A stretch of DNA of 64,000 nt from Phytomonospora sp040655735 (GTDB lineage: Bacteria > Actinomycetota > Actinomycetes > Mycobacteriales > Micromonosporaceae). The position numbers were made by a program, and so were the translations under genes. Positions within the stretch are counted from its first letter, which is position 1, and the number at the start of each line of letters is the position of its first letter. Below the pieces are notes generated by a model. It worked only from the letters and a program-made list of their open reading frames with translations. It made no database searches and was not told where the DNA came from. Shown in pieces: positions 16,092 through 29,405 of the stretch. The stretch covers positions 1-64,000 of the forward strand of contig NZ_JBFAKK010000016.1 of assembly GCF_040655735.1 (NCBI RefSeq), given 5' to 3'.

Positions 16092-17903
16092 TCAGTTCAG
16101 GGTCGCGGTCTTGCTGACCGAGTGCTTGGCGCCCTGGTTGTCGGTCACGGTCAGGGTGATGAGGTAGCTGCCGGCCCGCAGGTAGCGGTGGCTCGGCATG
16201 ACACCGGTCCCGCTCGTCCCGTCCCCGAAGGTCCAGGCGTACGAGACGATCGAGCCGCCTGCGTCGCTCGACGCCGAGGCGTCGAGGTAGCACTGGTAGC
16301 CGTAGTAGGTGCCGTGGAAGTAGCACTGGCCGGTGAAGGAGGCGACGGGCGGCGTGTTGCCGCCGGTCGTGCCGACGGTCAGCGAGTAGGTCGCGGTGCG
16401 GGTGACCTCACCGGTTCCGTTGACGGTGACCGAGTACGAGCCCTGCGCGGCCGAGGCCGAGACGCTCAGCGTGAGGGTCGACGACCCTCCACTGGTGACG
16501 GACGTGGGGCTGAACGACGCCGTGACGCCCGACGGGAGGCCGCTGGCCGACAGTGCCACGTTCTGCGCGCTGCCGTTGGTGGTCTGCGTCGAGACGGTCG
16601 TGGTCGTCGACGAACCGGGCTGGACGTTTCCCGAAGACGGGCTCAGCGCGATGCTGAAGTCGTTGTCCCCGGGGGGATCGCCGCCGCCGATGAAGCCGGT
16701 GTAGAGGAGCACGTTCGGCGAGCCCGAGCCGGGCGAGGTCACCTTGTTCTTGGTTCCGTTGTCCACGAGGGCGTTGCGGACCTGGGCCGGGGTGGCCGAG
16801 GGGTTCGCGCCGAGGTAGAGCGCGGCCGCGCCGGCGACGTGCGGTGCCGCCATCGAGGTGCCGCTCATGGTCTGGGAGCCGCCGCTGTTCGAGGTCGACA
16901 CGATGTTCGTGCCGGGCGCGAAGATGTCGAGGCAGGTTCCGTAGTTGCTGAAGGTGCTGCGGGAGTCGTTGTTGGCGGTCGCGCCGACGGTGATCGCCTC
17001 GGGAACCCGCGCGGGGGTGAAGTTGCAGGCGTTGGTGTTGTCGTTGCCCGCGGCCAGCGAGTACTGGACACCGGCGGCGATCGAGCGCTTGACGGCGTTC
17101 TCCAGCGTGCTGTTGGTGCCCGAGCCGCCCAGGCTCATGTTGACCACGGCCGGCTTGGCGGCGTTGGCGGTCACCCAGTCGATGCCCGAGACGATGCCGT
17201 CCCAGGCGCCCGAGCCCTGGCAGTCGAGGACGCGCACCGAGACGAGCTTGGCCTTCTTGGCCAGGCCGTAGGTGGTGCTGCCGACGGTGCCGGCGACGTG
17301 GGTGCCGTGCCCCTGGCAGTCGGAGGCGTCGTTGTCGTTGTCCACATAGTCCGGACCGCTCACCGCGCGGCCGCCGAAGTCACTGTGGTTGAAGCGGATC
17401 CCGGTGTCCAGGACGTAGACGGTCACGCCCTGACCGCCGTTGTCGGGGTAGGCGTACTTCTGGTTCAGCGGCAGGTTCGCCTGGTCGACGCGGTCCTGCC
17501 CCCAGCTCGGCGGGTTGTTCTGCTCTCCGGCGATGCGCGCCGTGCGCACCGGCTCCACGTAGGAGACCGCCGGGTCGGCCGCCAGCCGCTTCGCCTCGCC
17601 CTCGGCCATCTCGACCGAGAAGCCCTTGATCGTCGCGTGGTAGGTGTACCGCACGTTCCCGCCGTACCGCGACGCCAGACCGTCCGCTTTGGACTCGACG
17701 CTCGCGGCGCGGCCCTCGACGGCGTTGTCCTTGAGCACGACCATGTAGCGGTCGGCGATCGCGTCCGGCCCGCCCGCGTTGCGGATCTCGCCGGTGGCGT
17801 CGGCGGCGGCCGCCATCCCGTAGGAACCGAGCAGCAGGGCCGCGGTGGACAGGGCGAGAACGCCGGCTCTGGCCGCGCTCCTGCCTAAGGTGTTGGGCTT
17901 CAT
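16092..17903 (-). CDS. secreted subtilisin-like serine protease with C-terminal PKD domain
   Basis: 603 residues. Signal peptide at about 1-35, ending AAAADA. An I9 propeptide domain (about 50-120) is followed by the S8 catalytic domain with the triad Asp166 (VLDTGI), His199 (GHGTHVAG) and Ser350 (GTSMAAPHVAG), and the oxyanion Asn in AAGNDN. A Ser/Thr-rich Ig-like segment (about 415-500) leads to a PKD domain (about 515-600) with YAWTFGDGTSGTG. A secreted, self-processing protease of the proteinase K group; the PKD domain may bind insoluble substrate or cell wall. It is divergent from the PP2C-like gene across 184 bp with no other gene. Confidence 0.95.
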   Translation of the reverse strand: MKPNTLGRSAARAGVLALSTAALLLGSYGMAAAADATGEIRNAGGPDAIADRYMVVLKDNAVEGRAASVESKADGLASRYGGNVRYTYHATIKGFSVEMAEGEAKRLAADPAVSYVEPVRTARIAGEQNNPPSWGQDRVDQANLPLNQKYAYPDNGGQGVTVYVLDTGIRFNHSDFGGRAVSGPDYVDNDNDASDCQGHGTHVAGTVGSTTYGLAKKAKLVSVRVLDCQGSGAWDGIVSGIDWVTANAAKPAVVNMSLGGSGTNSTLENAVKRSIAAGVQYSLAAGNDNTNACNFTPARVPEAITVGATANNDSRSTFSNYGTCLDIFAPGTNIVSTSNSGGSQTMSGTSMAAPHVAGAAALYLGANPSATPAQVRNALVDNGTKNKVTSPGSGSPNVLLYTGFIGGGDPPGDNDFSIALSPSSGNVQPGSSTTTTVSTQTTNGSAQNVALSASGLPSGVTASFSPTSVTSGGSSTLTLSVSASAAQGSYSVTVNGTGEVTRTATYSLTVGTTGGNTPPVASFTGQCYFHGTYYGYQCYLDASASSDAGGSIVSYAWTFGDGTSGTGVMPSHRYLRAGSYLITLTVTDNQGAKHSVSKTATLN

Positions 17904-18087
17904 GGCTTCCCTTCGGGGCGTCCGGCGCGGTGGATGCCGCGCCGGTCAGTGATCACGGGGACACCTTGACGCTATTGATGTTGGGGCCCCGGGGGCTATT
18001 GGGGAAAACCCTTGCCGGACAAGTCAAGGGACCGAGGGGTCGGCGCGGGGGCTGCTACATTCGGGCCCCGGCGGAAGGCGGTACGGC

Positions 18088-18879
18088 ATGCTGGTGGCGA
18101 TGACGAGTGTCGCGGCGGACCGGCCCGGCCGCGTCAACGAGGACTACACCGGAGCCCTCCCGACCGCCGCCGTGCTCGTCGACGGAGCTGGGATCCCCGG
18201 CGGGGAAAGGGTCTGCTCGCACGGCGTGGCCTGGTACGCCCATCGCCTCGGCGGCAGCCTGCTGGGCCTGCTGACGCTCGGCGGTGACCTCCCATCGGTG
18301 CTCGCCGGAGCGATCGACGAGGTGACCAATGCTCACCGGGGCACCTGCGACGTCGCCGACCCGATCAGCCCGTCGGCGAGCGTCGCGATGCTGCGCGTCC
18401 GCGACGGCGTCGCCGAGCACCTGGTGCTCGGGGACTCCTTCGTTCTGCTCGACCGGATCGGCCGGGAGGCGCTCGTCGTCACCGATCCGCGCGAGGTGGT
18501 CATCGCCCGGGCCTTCCAGACCCGGCTCGTCGGCGTCCCCGCGGGCGGCGACGAGTACCGGCGGATCATCGGCGAGCTGCGCGCCAACCGCAACCGGCCG
18601 GGCGGCTTCTGGCTCGCCAAAGACGATCCCGGCGCGGCCGGCGAGGCGATCACCGGGTCCTGCCCGCCGGCCGAACTGAACTCCGCGACGCTGCTCAGCA
18701 ACGGCGCCAGCCGGATCGTCGACCGCTTCGGGCTGGTCGACTGGCCGGGACTGCCGGCGCTGCTGGGGTCGGCCGGGCCCGCCGAGATCGTCCGCCTCGT
18801 CAGGGATGCCGAGGCGCGCGAGAAAGTCGCCGCCGACGACGCGACGATCGCGCACTGCACCGGCCTCGGCCAGGGCTGA
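18088..18879 (+). CDS. PP2C-like protein phosphatase-fold protein
   Basis: 263 residues. The N-terminal block RPGRVNEDYTGALP, then AAVLVDGAG, matches the PP2C motifs R-x2-NED and V-x-DG-x-G that place the two metal-binding Asp residues. LVLGDSFVLLDR corresponds to the later GDS motif. A Ser/Thr phosphatase activity is therefore plausible, although the C-terminal metal Asp motif is not obvious, so the protein may be a divergent or inactive member. The start is supported by GGAAGGCGG upstream. It is convergent with the LAL regulator, 10 bp apart. Confidence 0.75.
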   Translation: MLVAMTSVAADRPGRVNEDYTGALPTAAVLVDGAGIPGGERVCSHGVAWYAHRLGGSLLGLLTLGGDLPSVLAGAIDEVTNAHRGTCDVADPISPSASVAMLRVRDGVAEHLVLGDSFVLLDRIGREALVVTDPREVVIARAFQTRLVGVPAGGDEYRRIIGELRANRNRPGGFWLAKDDPGAAGEAITGSCPPAELNSATLLSNGASRIVDRFGLVDWPGLPALLGSAGPAEIVRLVRDAEAREKVAADDATIAHCTGLGQG

Positions 18880-18889
18880 GCCGCGCCGG

Positions 18890-21604
18890 TCAGCGCGGCT
18901 CCGACAGCCGTGCGGCGAGCTGGGCCCGCGAACGCAGCCCGAGTTTGCGGTAGACGCGGGTGAGGGTCGCCTCGACGGTCTTGACACTGACGAACAGCTG
19001 CGCGGCGGCCTCGGTGTTGGTGGCGCCGCCGGCGACCAGGGCGGCCAGGCGGGATTCGGCGTCGGTGAGCGCGGCCGCCGAGGAGGGGCCGGTGTTGTCG
19101 AGGCGGGCGCGTTCGCCTTCGGTCAGGGCGATCCAGGGCAGGGCGTCGCAGCGTTCGAAGATCGCGGCGGCCTCGGTGAGCAGCGCACGGGCGGCGGCCC
19201 GGCGCCTGCGGCGGCGTTCGAGACGGGCCAGCGACAGCAGTGTGCGGCCTTCTTCGAGGGGCAGGCCGAGTTCGGCGAAGCGCCGGCGGGCCCGGTCGAA
19301 CAGCGTGGCGGCGCCCTCGGGGTCGCCGCTTTCCAGCAGGCACACGGCATCGGCGTGGTCGAGGCCGGGCAGGACGTTGTCGCGGCCGTGGGTCTCGGCG
19401 GCCTTGCGGGCGTCGCGGACGAGCGCGGCGGCCTCGCCGATCTCGCCGGTGGCGGCCAGGGCCTCGGCCAGTTCCCGGTGCCATTGCAGGATCGAGGGGT
19501 CGGCGATGTCGAAGGCGGCCTCGAAGGCGCGGACCTCGCGCAGTGTCTGCGCCGCCGCGGCGGTCTCGCCGCCGAACAGCTGCACGCGGCCGAGGGCGTA
19601 GAGGCAGCGGGAGGTGAACAGCACGTCGTGGTCCTCGTGCGCCGACCGCAGGCCCTGCCGGGCGAAGCTCGCGGCCCGGGCCAGGTCGCCGCCGCCGGTC
19701 TCGGCGAGCGCGACGACGTACCAGACGGTCGCGGTGGAGGTGTCGGTGTCGGTGAGGCGCTCGGTGGCCTGGCGGATGTAGTCGAGGGCCAGGGTGCAGC
19801 GCCCGGCGCGCAGCTCGACCTCGGCGAGGGTGCGGTAGACGTCGCTGAGGTCCTTGATGTCGCCGCGCCGCTGCGCCAGTGGGAGCAGCGTGAGGTTCCC
19901 GCGCCGTGCGGCGTCGAGGTCGTCGTCGAAGAACGCGTGCCGGGACCGCACGAACAGGGCCGAGTCGCGCAGCGCGCCGACCGACGCGTCCGGGTCGAGC
20001 GCGGCGGCCCGCTCCAGCAGCTCCTCGGTCTCGGAGCGGCCGAGCGCGCGGCCGAGGCGGGCGGCGGTGGTCAGGCCCTCGATCTCGGCGCCCACGTTCC
20101 CGCCGCGCACCGCGAGGCGGTGCGCGGTCGTCGCCTCCTGGAAGGCGCGATGGCTGTCGCCCTCGCAGATGTAGTAGCGCCAGGCCATCCACAGGTGCGC
20201 CACCGCCATCAGCGCGGGGTCCTCGGCGGCGGCCTCGGTGAGATCGGCGAACACGTCGTCGATGCTGTCGAGAGCCTGCCCCGCCGACTCGATCACGGCG
20301 GTCAGCACGCTGACGCGAAGCGCCGGATCGCCGACGCGGTCGAGGATCAGGGCCGCCGCCCGGCGGGTCAGCTCGACGTCCCCGCCGAGCCCGGCGTCAC
20401 CGGCGGCGGTCACGAAGCGACGCTGCATCCCGGCCTGGTCGGACCCCGGGGTGAGCTCGGCGGCCAGGAAGGACAGGGCCGCCGCGCGCCTTCGGGCACC
20501 GCGCGCCCGCAAGGTGTCGGCGGCGGCGTCGAGTTCGGCCGCCAGATCCGCCGACGGCGTCGACGCCACGTGCGCGCGGTGCCACACGGCCGTCACCGGA
20601 TCGTCGGCGACCGCCGCGAGCGCGGCATGCACAGTGGACAGTTCGGCCGAGCCGGCCGCCTCCCGCACGGTGTCGCCGACCGCGCCCGAGCTCAGCGCGA
20701 TCCGCCCGTCCGAGCCGAGCGTCGTCAGTCCCGCGTCGCTGGTCTCGGCGAGGTCCTCGCGCGCGTCGGGACGGCCCGCGCGGGCCAGCAGCGAAAGGCT
20801 GGGCACGGCGGCCAGGGCCACGTGCAGAAGCGTCTGGCGCGCGCTCGCGGAGAGGGTGGCGAGCTGCGCCCGGATGGGTCTTCGGGCCGTTTCGGGGATC
20901 GGCATGGCCGGATCGCCGCGTCTCCAGCCGCCGAGGGCGCCGCCGAGCCGCACCGCCAGCTGCGGATTGCCGCCGCAGGCGCGAAAGACGCGCCCGGTCA
21001 GGCGCGTCGGGATGCCGTGCCCGGCCAGCAGCGCCGAGATCTCGTCGAGATCCCAAGGGGGAACGGCGATCTCGACCGCTCCCGACAGCACCCGCGAGGT
21101 GTCGTCGGCCTCGCGTCTGGCCGCGACGAGCCCGACCCGGCCTTCGGGAGCGTGCTGGCGCACGTAGTCGAGGACGTCGGCGCTCTCGTCGTCGACGTCG
21201 GCGGCGTTGTCGAGCAGCAGCAGCGCCCGGCCGTCGGCCGCCGAGAGCAGTTCGGTCACCGCCAGCCGCACCGCGAGATGGTCGGTGCCGTCGCCGGGTT
21301 CTTGGCGCAGCAGGACCCGCACGGCCGAGCGGCGGGGCGGCGCCAGCGCGTCGACGGCGGCCGTCGGCAGGGCGGACAGTAATTCGGTGATGGTGGCGTA
21401 GGGGACCTCGCGGTCGCGCGCGGCCGGGCTCAGCCGCACCACCCGTTCGCCGTTCTCGCCGAGCGCGGCCAGGACCGTGCTCTTCCCGCTGCCCGCCGGG
21501 CCGGTGAGCAGCACGGCGCCGGCCTCGTCGATTCCGCGCCGCACGGCGGCGTGGACGTGCGGCCGCGTGACCGTCGCGGCCGTGCGGTGCACTGATCTGA
21601 CCAT
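18890..21604 (-). CDS. large ATP-binding LuxR-type regulator (LAL family)
   Basis: 904 residues from the ATG at 21604 (AGGGAG ribosome site); an ATG at 21625 is an alternative. Walker A GPAGSGKST lies at about 35-43. A STAND/AAA NTPase region with LLLLDNAADVDDES as Walker B follows, then a long helical repeat region of TPR type. The C-terminal LuxR HTH covers about the last 55 residues (LVAGGATNTEAAAQLFVSVKTVEATLTRVYRKLG). LAL proteins are actinobacterial transcription activators of sugar or secondary-metabolite genes. It is divergent from phoU with 106 bp between starts. Confidence 0.93.
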   Translation of the reverse strand: MVRSVHRTAATVTRPHVHAAVRRGIDEAGAVLLTGPAGSGKSTVLAALGENGERVVRLSPAARDREVPYATITELLSALPTAAVDALAPPRRSAVRVLLRQEPGDGTDHLAVRLAVTELLSAADGRALLLLDNAADVDDESADVLDYVRQHAPEGRVGLVAARREADDTSRVLSGAVEIAVPPWDLDEISALLAGHGIPTRLTGRVFRACGGNPQLAVRLGGALGGWRRGDPAMPIPETARRPIRAQLATLSASARQTLLHVALAAVPSLSLLARAGRPDAREDLAETSDAGLTTLGSDGRIALSSGAVGDTVREAAGSAELSTVHAALAAVADDPVTAVWHRAHVASTPSADLAAELDAAADTLRARGARRRAAALSFLAAELTPGSDQAGMQRRFVTAAGDAGLGGDVELTRRAAALILDRVGDPALRVSVLTAVIESAGQALDSIDDVFADLTEAAAEDPALMAVAHLWMAWRYYICEGDSHRAFQEATTAHRLAVRGGNVGAEIEGLTTAARLGRALGRSETEELLERAAALDPDASVGALRDSALFVRSRHAFFDDDLDAARRGNLTLLPLAQRRGDIKDLSDVYRTLAEVELRAGRCTLALDYIRQATERLTDTDTSTATVWYVVALAETGGGDLARAASFARQGLRSAHEDHDVLFTSRCLYALGRVQLFGGETAAAAQTLREVRAFEAAFDIADPSILQWHRELAEALAATGEIGEAAALVRDARKAAETHGRDNVLPGLDHADAVCLLESGDPEGAATLFDRARRRFAELGLPLEEGRTLLSLARLERRRRRRAAARALLTEAAAIFERCDALPWIALTEGERARLDNTGPSSAAALTDAESRLAALVAGGATNTEAAAQLFVSVKTVEATLTRVYRKLGLRSRAQLAARLSEPR

Positions 21605-21710
21605 CGCACGCTCCCTACGCGGCAATCCTACGTAACGCGCGGTTCATCTGAGGCGTGTGACGTGGAGATCGATCCGCATCGACCGCGCGCGAAGGTGAAC
21701 ATCTAGACTC

Positions 21711-22367
21711 ATGACGATGGTCAGGGACGATTTCCACGAGCGGTTGGCGGCACTCGACGCCAGCCTCGTCAGCATGGCCCGAACGGTCACCGAGATGATG
21801 GGCCGTGCCAGCCGTGCGCTCCTGACCAGTGATCCCGAACTCGCGCGGCAGATCGTCGCCACCGACGCACAGGTCAACCAGCTGCGCAACACCGTCGACG
21901 ACCAGGTCGCCGAGCTGATGCTGCTCCAGCAGCCGATGGCCCGCGACCTGCGGTTCATGCTCGCCGCGATCCGCATCACCGGCGACCTCGAACGCATGGG
22001 GGACCTCGCCAAGCACATCGCGAAGATCGCGCTGCTGCGCGCGCCCGCCTCGGCGGTGCCCTCCGAGGCCGCGCCGCTGTTCACCTCGCTGAGCGAGGTG
22101 GCCGTGCGGATAGCGACGAAGATGACGCAGATCCTGAGCACCCGCGACCAGCTCGACGCCACCCAGCTGAGCCTGGACGACGACGAGATGGACGCGCTGC
22201 ACAAGAAGGTCTTCGCCAAGCTGTTCTCCGACTGGCCCTACGGCGTCGAGGCGGCCGTGGACTTCACGCTGCTCGGCCGCTTCTACGAGCGCTACGCCGA
22301 CCACGCGGTCAACATCGCCCACCAGGTCGTGTACCTGGTGACCGGCGACGTGCAGCTGCGAGACTAG
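21711..22367 (+). CDS. phoU: phosphate signalling protein PhoU
   Basis: 218 residues forming two PhoU helical-bundle repeats. The metal-binding E/D-x3-D motifs appear in RITGDLERMGDLAKHI and FYERYADHAVNIAHQ. PhoU links PstB activity to the PhoR sensor and restrains the Pho regulon when phosphate is plentiful. It is separated from pstSCAB by about 11 kb, as is common in actinomycetes. TAGACT lies directly before the ATG, so the mRNA could be nearly leaderless; an ATG 6 bp further in is an alternative start. Confidence 0.95.
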   Translation: MTMVRDDFHERLAALDASLVSMARTVTEMMGRASRALLTSDPELARQIVATDAQVNQLRNTVDDQVAELMLLQQPMARDLRFMLAAIRITGDLERMGDLAKHIAKIALLRAPASAVPSEAAPLFTSLSEVAVRIATKMTQILSTRDQLDATQLSLDDDEMDALHKKVFAKLFSDWPYGVEAAVDFTLLGRFYERYADHAVNIAHQVVYLVTGDVQLRD

Positions 22368-22983
22368 GGCGCGGGAAGCCTTGGCGGGTCGTAGTTCGCG
22401 GCCGGGGGCGCTCCGGTGCTGAGATCGCCAGCAGCAGCCCGACGTTCATGCTCGCGCCGAAGGGAATGAAGCGCGCTTCCCGCCACAGTGGAGCCACAAT
22501 GGCGCCCTCGGCCGCCAGGTCGGCGACGACGCTCAGCACGGCTGCCGCGACGTTGACCGTGAGCAGGCCCGAACCGGCCATGCCCCATCGAGTCGCGTCG
22601 ATCGGAGGGTGGCTTCGCCGATGGCGGGCGAACGCGAACGCGGCGGCGGCCACCAGGGAACCCACCAGTGCGCCGATGCCCGGGAATGTGGTCTGTACGG
22701 GCGGCGGCACGCGCCGGACCCACATGTCAGGGGGGTCCCGTCTCGCAGCTCACGAAACTCACCACGAGCGTTCCCTTCCGTCCGTCCAGTTCGCCGGCGT
22801 CGGGACGGCTGACGTCCCAGCCCGCGGCCGCCAGCCTCGACTCGGCCTCGTCGAGTCGCTGGGCGTCGGCCCCCGGAGCCTCCGAACCGTCACCTGGCGC
22901 ACCGGGCCAGGAGACGCCGCTCATCCGTACACGCGGCGAATCGGGAGGGGCCGCGCGGCCGCTTCGGTGGCGGGAACCGGCAT
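22309..22983 (-). pseudogene. decayed copy of the 23041-23949 membrane protein, with a CCC-CCC-TGA frame break
   Basis: The ancestral start survives: ATG at 22983 behind GGAGG, reading MPVPATEAAARPLPIRRV. This matches the intact neighbour, but after the next codons a TGA overlaps a new ATG at 22924. About 100 codons (first membrane helix and most of the external region) are missing relative to the intact copy. From 22924 the homologous frame runs through AQRLDEAESRLAAAGWDVSR and GTLVVSF to a TGA at 22727-22729. The homologous sequence then continues one base further on (+1) as DMWVRRVPPPV with the RHRRSHPP and REARFIPFGASMNVG motifs. The last frame has lost its stop and overlaps the 3' end of phoU. 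Relic, or a gene needing frameshifting. Confidence 0.75.
22730..22735 (-). other. C6 tract forming CCC-CCC-TGA, candidate +1 slip site
   Basis: On the minus strand the codons are GGA CCC CCC TGA. A +1 slip of the Pro-tRNA from CCC to CCT would bypass the stop and enter exactly the frame that is homologous to the intact paralogue. CCC-TGA is a known type of +1-prone site. A single-base insertion or a sequencing error would look the same. Confidence 0.5.
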
Positions 22984-23040
22984 GGAAACCTCCGGGCTGG
23001 GTTGTGCCGACACTCTACGAGGGCGTCGTGACGGTGCCGC

Positions 23041-23949
23041 TCACTCAGCCCTCGTCAGCCGCTGCCGCCACAACGCGACCGCGCTGACCGCGAGCAGCAG
23101 CAGCCCGACGTTCATGCTCGCGCCGAAGGGGATGAAGCGCGCTTCCCGCCACAAGGGACCGCCGATCTCGCCCGCGTAGGCGAGCTGGAAGCCCACGCTC
23201 ATCGCGGCCATGGCGGCGTTGACCGACAGCAGCGCCAGGCCCGCCATGCCCAGGAGGGTGGTGCCGGCCGGCGGGTGGCTTCGGCGGTGGCGGACGAACG
23301 CGGCGACGGCGGCGCAGCCCGCGAGGGCGCCGAGGACCGCGCCGGCGGCCACGGACCACGTGTGCACCGGTGGCGGCACCCGGGCGACCTCCATGTCGGG
23401 TGTGCTGCCGTCGGAGGCCGTGAAGGACACCACGAGCGTCCCCCGCCGTCCCTCGACGGTGTGGAAGTACGGGCGGCTGACGTCCCATCCGGCGGCGGTG
23501 AGCCTTGCTGCGGCCTCGTCGAGCCGGCGGGCGTTGTCCTCCGGCGTCTCGGGGTAGTCGTAGGGTTCGTCGGTGGACTCGACCCAGCCGGGGCGGTCGG
23601 GCCAGTACACGCCGGTCGTCTTCTCCATGGTCGCGTCGCCGAACAGGACCTGCACCCAGCCGGGGACGCCCATGATGTCCTCGTGCTCGGTGCGGCTGTC
23701 GAGGTTCTCGACCGGTTCCTCGGTCACCCAGCTCTCGTCGGGTTCTCGTTCGTTCCAGACGACCTCGGCGATGGCGAGGACCTCCGCGCGATCCGGGAGG
23801 GGCTCGTCGGTCCCGGCGATCCGCGACCCGATCATCGCGCCCAGTGTCGCACCGATGCAGACGGCCATGATCGAGCCGACGATCCGGTCGACGCGGCGGA
23901 TCGGGACGGGAGGCGCCGACGCGGCCTCTTCGACGGCGGGTGCCGACAC
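23041..23949 (-). CDS. membrane protein of unknown family (intact paralogue of a tandem trio)
   Basis: 302 residues from the GTG at 23949, behind CTGGAGG. One N-terminal membrane helix (about 22-45, RIVGSIMAVCIGATLGAMIG), an acidic external domain (about 46-185) containing RRLDEAAARLTAAGWDVSRP and RRGTLVVSFTASDG, then three more membrane helices. The last two connect through the strongly conserved WREARFIPFGASMNVG. The final loop RHRRSHPP is also shared by all three copies. No family is recognised. The Glu/Arg-rich amphipathic helix followed by a short beta region suggests a small extracytoplasmic sensing or binding domain. It is flanked on both sides by shortened copies. Confidence 0.75.
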   Translation of the reverse strand: MSAPAVEEAASAPPVPIRRVDRIVGSIMAVCIGATLGAMIGSRIAGTDEPLPDRAEVLAIAEVVWNEREPDESWVTEEPVENLDSRTEHEDIMGVPGWVQVLFGDATMEKTTGVYWPDRPGWVESTDEPYDYPETPEDNARRLDEAAARLTAAGWDVSRPYFHTVEGRRGTLVVSFTASDGSTPDMEVARVPPPVHTWSVAAGAVLGALAGCAAVAAFVRHRRSHPPAGTTLLGMAGLALLSVNAAMAAMSVGFQLAYAGEIGGPLWREARFIPFGASMNVGLLLLAVSAVALWRQRLTRAE

Positions 23950-23966
23950 GGGAACCTCCAGGTTGG

Positions 23967-24455
23967 CTAGGTGGAAGAACTCGGCGAAGGAAGCGCTGCC
24001 TTCCCCCGTTGTCGCCACAGCACCGCCGCGCTCGCCGCGAGCAGCACCAGACCGACGTTCATGCTCGCGCCGAAGGGGATGAAGCGTGCGCTTCTCCACA
24101 GTGGTTCGTCGATGCGGCCGAAATGGAGCAGGTCGGAGTAGACGAGGATCGCGGCGAGGGCGAAGTTGACGCAGAGGGCTGCCGGGCCCCACACGCCCGC
24201 TTGGCTGGCGTCCGTCGGCGGGTGGCTCCTGCGATGACGGATGAAGGCGGCCATGGCGGCGGCGCCGGCGAGTGCGCCCAGGAGGGCGCCGGCGCCGATG
24301 AGCCAGGTGTGCGAGAGCGGGGGAACGCGCCGGACTTCGAGGTAGGGGGGTGTTCTCGTAGTCGGCGACGAAGTAGACCGAGAGCGTCCCCCGCAGGCGA
24401 CGGCGGAGAAGCGGTGGAGCGGGACGTGGCGCGGTGGTGCGGCGGTCGTCAGCAC
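23967..24455 (-). CDS. shortened paralogue of the adjacent membrane protein
   Basis: 162 residues from the GTG at 24455 (GGGAGG ahead). The frame is open throughout, but the sequence is that of the intact neighbour with its first helix and external domain deleted. The residue stretch after about 24 is out of register: the homologous peptide GTLSVYFVADYENTP lies in the other frame and returns to register at a C6 tract (24345-24350). The three C-terminal helices are intact, with RHRRSHPP and RSARFIPFGASMNVG. It may still make a small three-helix protein, or it may be decaying. The gap to the intact copy is only 17 bp. Confidence 0.6.
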   Translation of the reverse strand: MLTTAAPPRHVPLHRFSAVACGGRSRSTSSPTTRTPPYLEVRRVPPLSHTWLIGAGALLGALAGAAAMAAFIRHRRSHPPTDASQAGVWGPAALCVNFALAAILVYSDLLHFGRIDEPLWRSARFIPFGASMNVGLVLLAASAAVLWRQRGKAALPSPSSST

Positions 24456-25487
24456 GGTACCTCCCTTGCTGTGCCGAGAGTCTACATAGGGGTGGGCGGC
24501 GCGGCCAGTGCATCGAAGGCGGCGCCTACGATCGCCCCATGCAGCGACGATCCCCGTTCCCATTCCCCACGCCCGCCGTCGGTTTCGGCGCCTGGCAGAT
24601 CGGCGGCTCCTGGGGCGGTGACGTCCCCGAGGACACCGCGCTCGACGCGCTGCGGGCGGCGGTGGCGGCCGGGACCACGTTCATCGACACCGCCGACGTC
24701 TACGGCGACGGCCGCAGTGAGCGGCTCGTCGGCAGGCTCCTCGCCGAGGCCGGGAACACCGGTCTGACGGTCGCCACGAAGATGGGGCGCCGCGTCGAGC
24801 AGACGCCCGAGGCCTACCGCCTGGACAACTTCCGGGCCTGGAACGACCGCTCGCGCGCCAATCTCGGCGTCGACACCATCGACCTCGTCCAGCTGCACTG
24901 CCCGCCGACGCCGGTCTACGCCACCGACGCCGTCTTCGACGCGCTCGACACCCTCGTCGACGAGGGCCGCTTCGCCGCCTACGGGGTGAGCGTCGAGACC
25001 TGCGACGAAGCCCTCGCGGCGATCGCGCGGCCCAACGTCGCCTCGGTCCAGATCATCCTCAACGCCTTCCGCCACAAGCCGCTCGCAGAGGTCCTGCCCG
25101 CCGCGCGCGAGGCCGGGGTCGGCATCATCGCGCGCGTCCCGCTGGCCAGCGGCCTGCTGTCGGGCCGTTTCAGTGCCGACACCGCCTTCGCCGCCGACGA
25201 CCACCGCAACTTCAACCGCCACGGCGAGGCCTTCGACGTCGGTGAGACCTTCTCCGGCGTCGACTACGCCACCGGTCTCCAAGCGGTGGAACGGATCCGG
25301 GCGCTGCTGCCGGAGGGCATGACGATGGCGCGCTTCGCGTTGCGCTGGATCCTCGACCAGCCCGGCGTCAGCGTCGTCATCCCCGGTGCACGCAACGCCG
25401 AGCAGGCCGGCGCCAACGCCGCCGCCGCGACCGACGAGCCGCTGAGCGCCGAGGTGCACGCAGCGGTCGCCGAGGTCTACGACGAGC

Positions 25488-29401
<3,914 letters not shown>

Positions 29402-29405
<4 letters not shown>

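Noticed and set aside
23967..24513. Fusion of copies 2 and 3 of the membrane protein into one 490-codon gene
   Set aside because: The continuous frame is open only by chance. Copy 2 has its own GTG with GGAGG at 23949, and copy 3 homology lies largely in the other frame.
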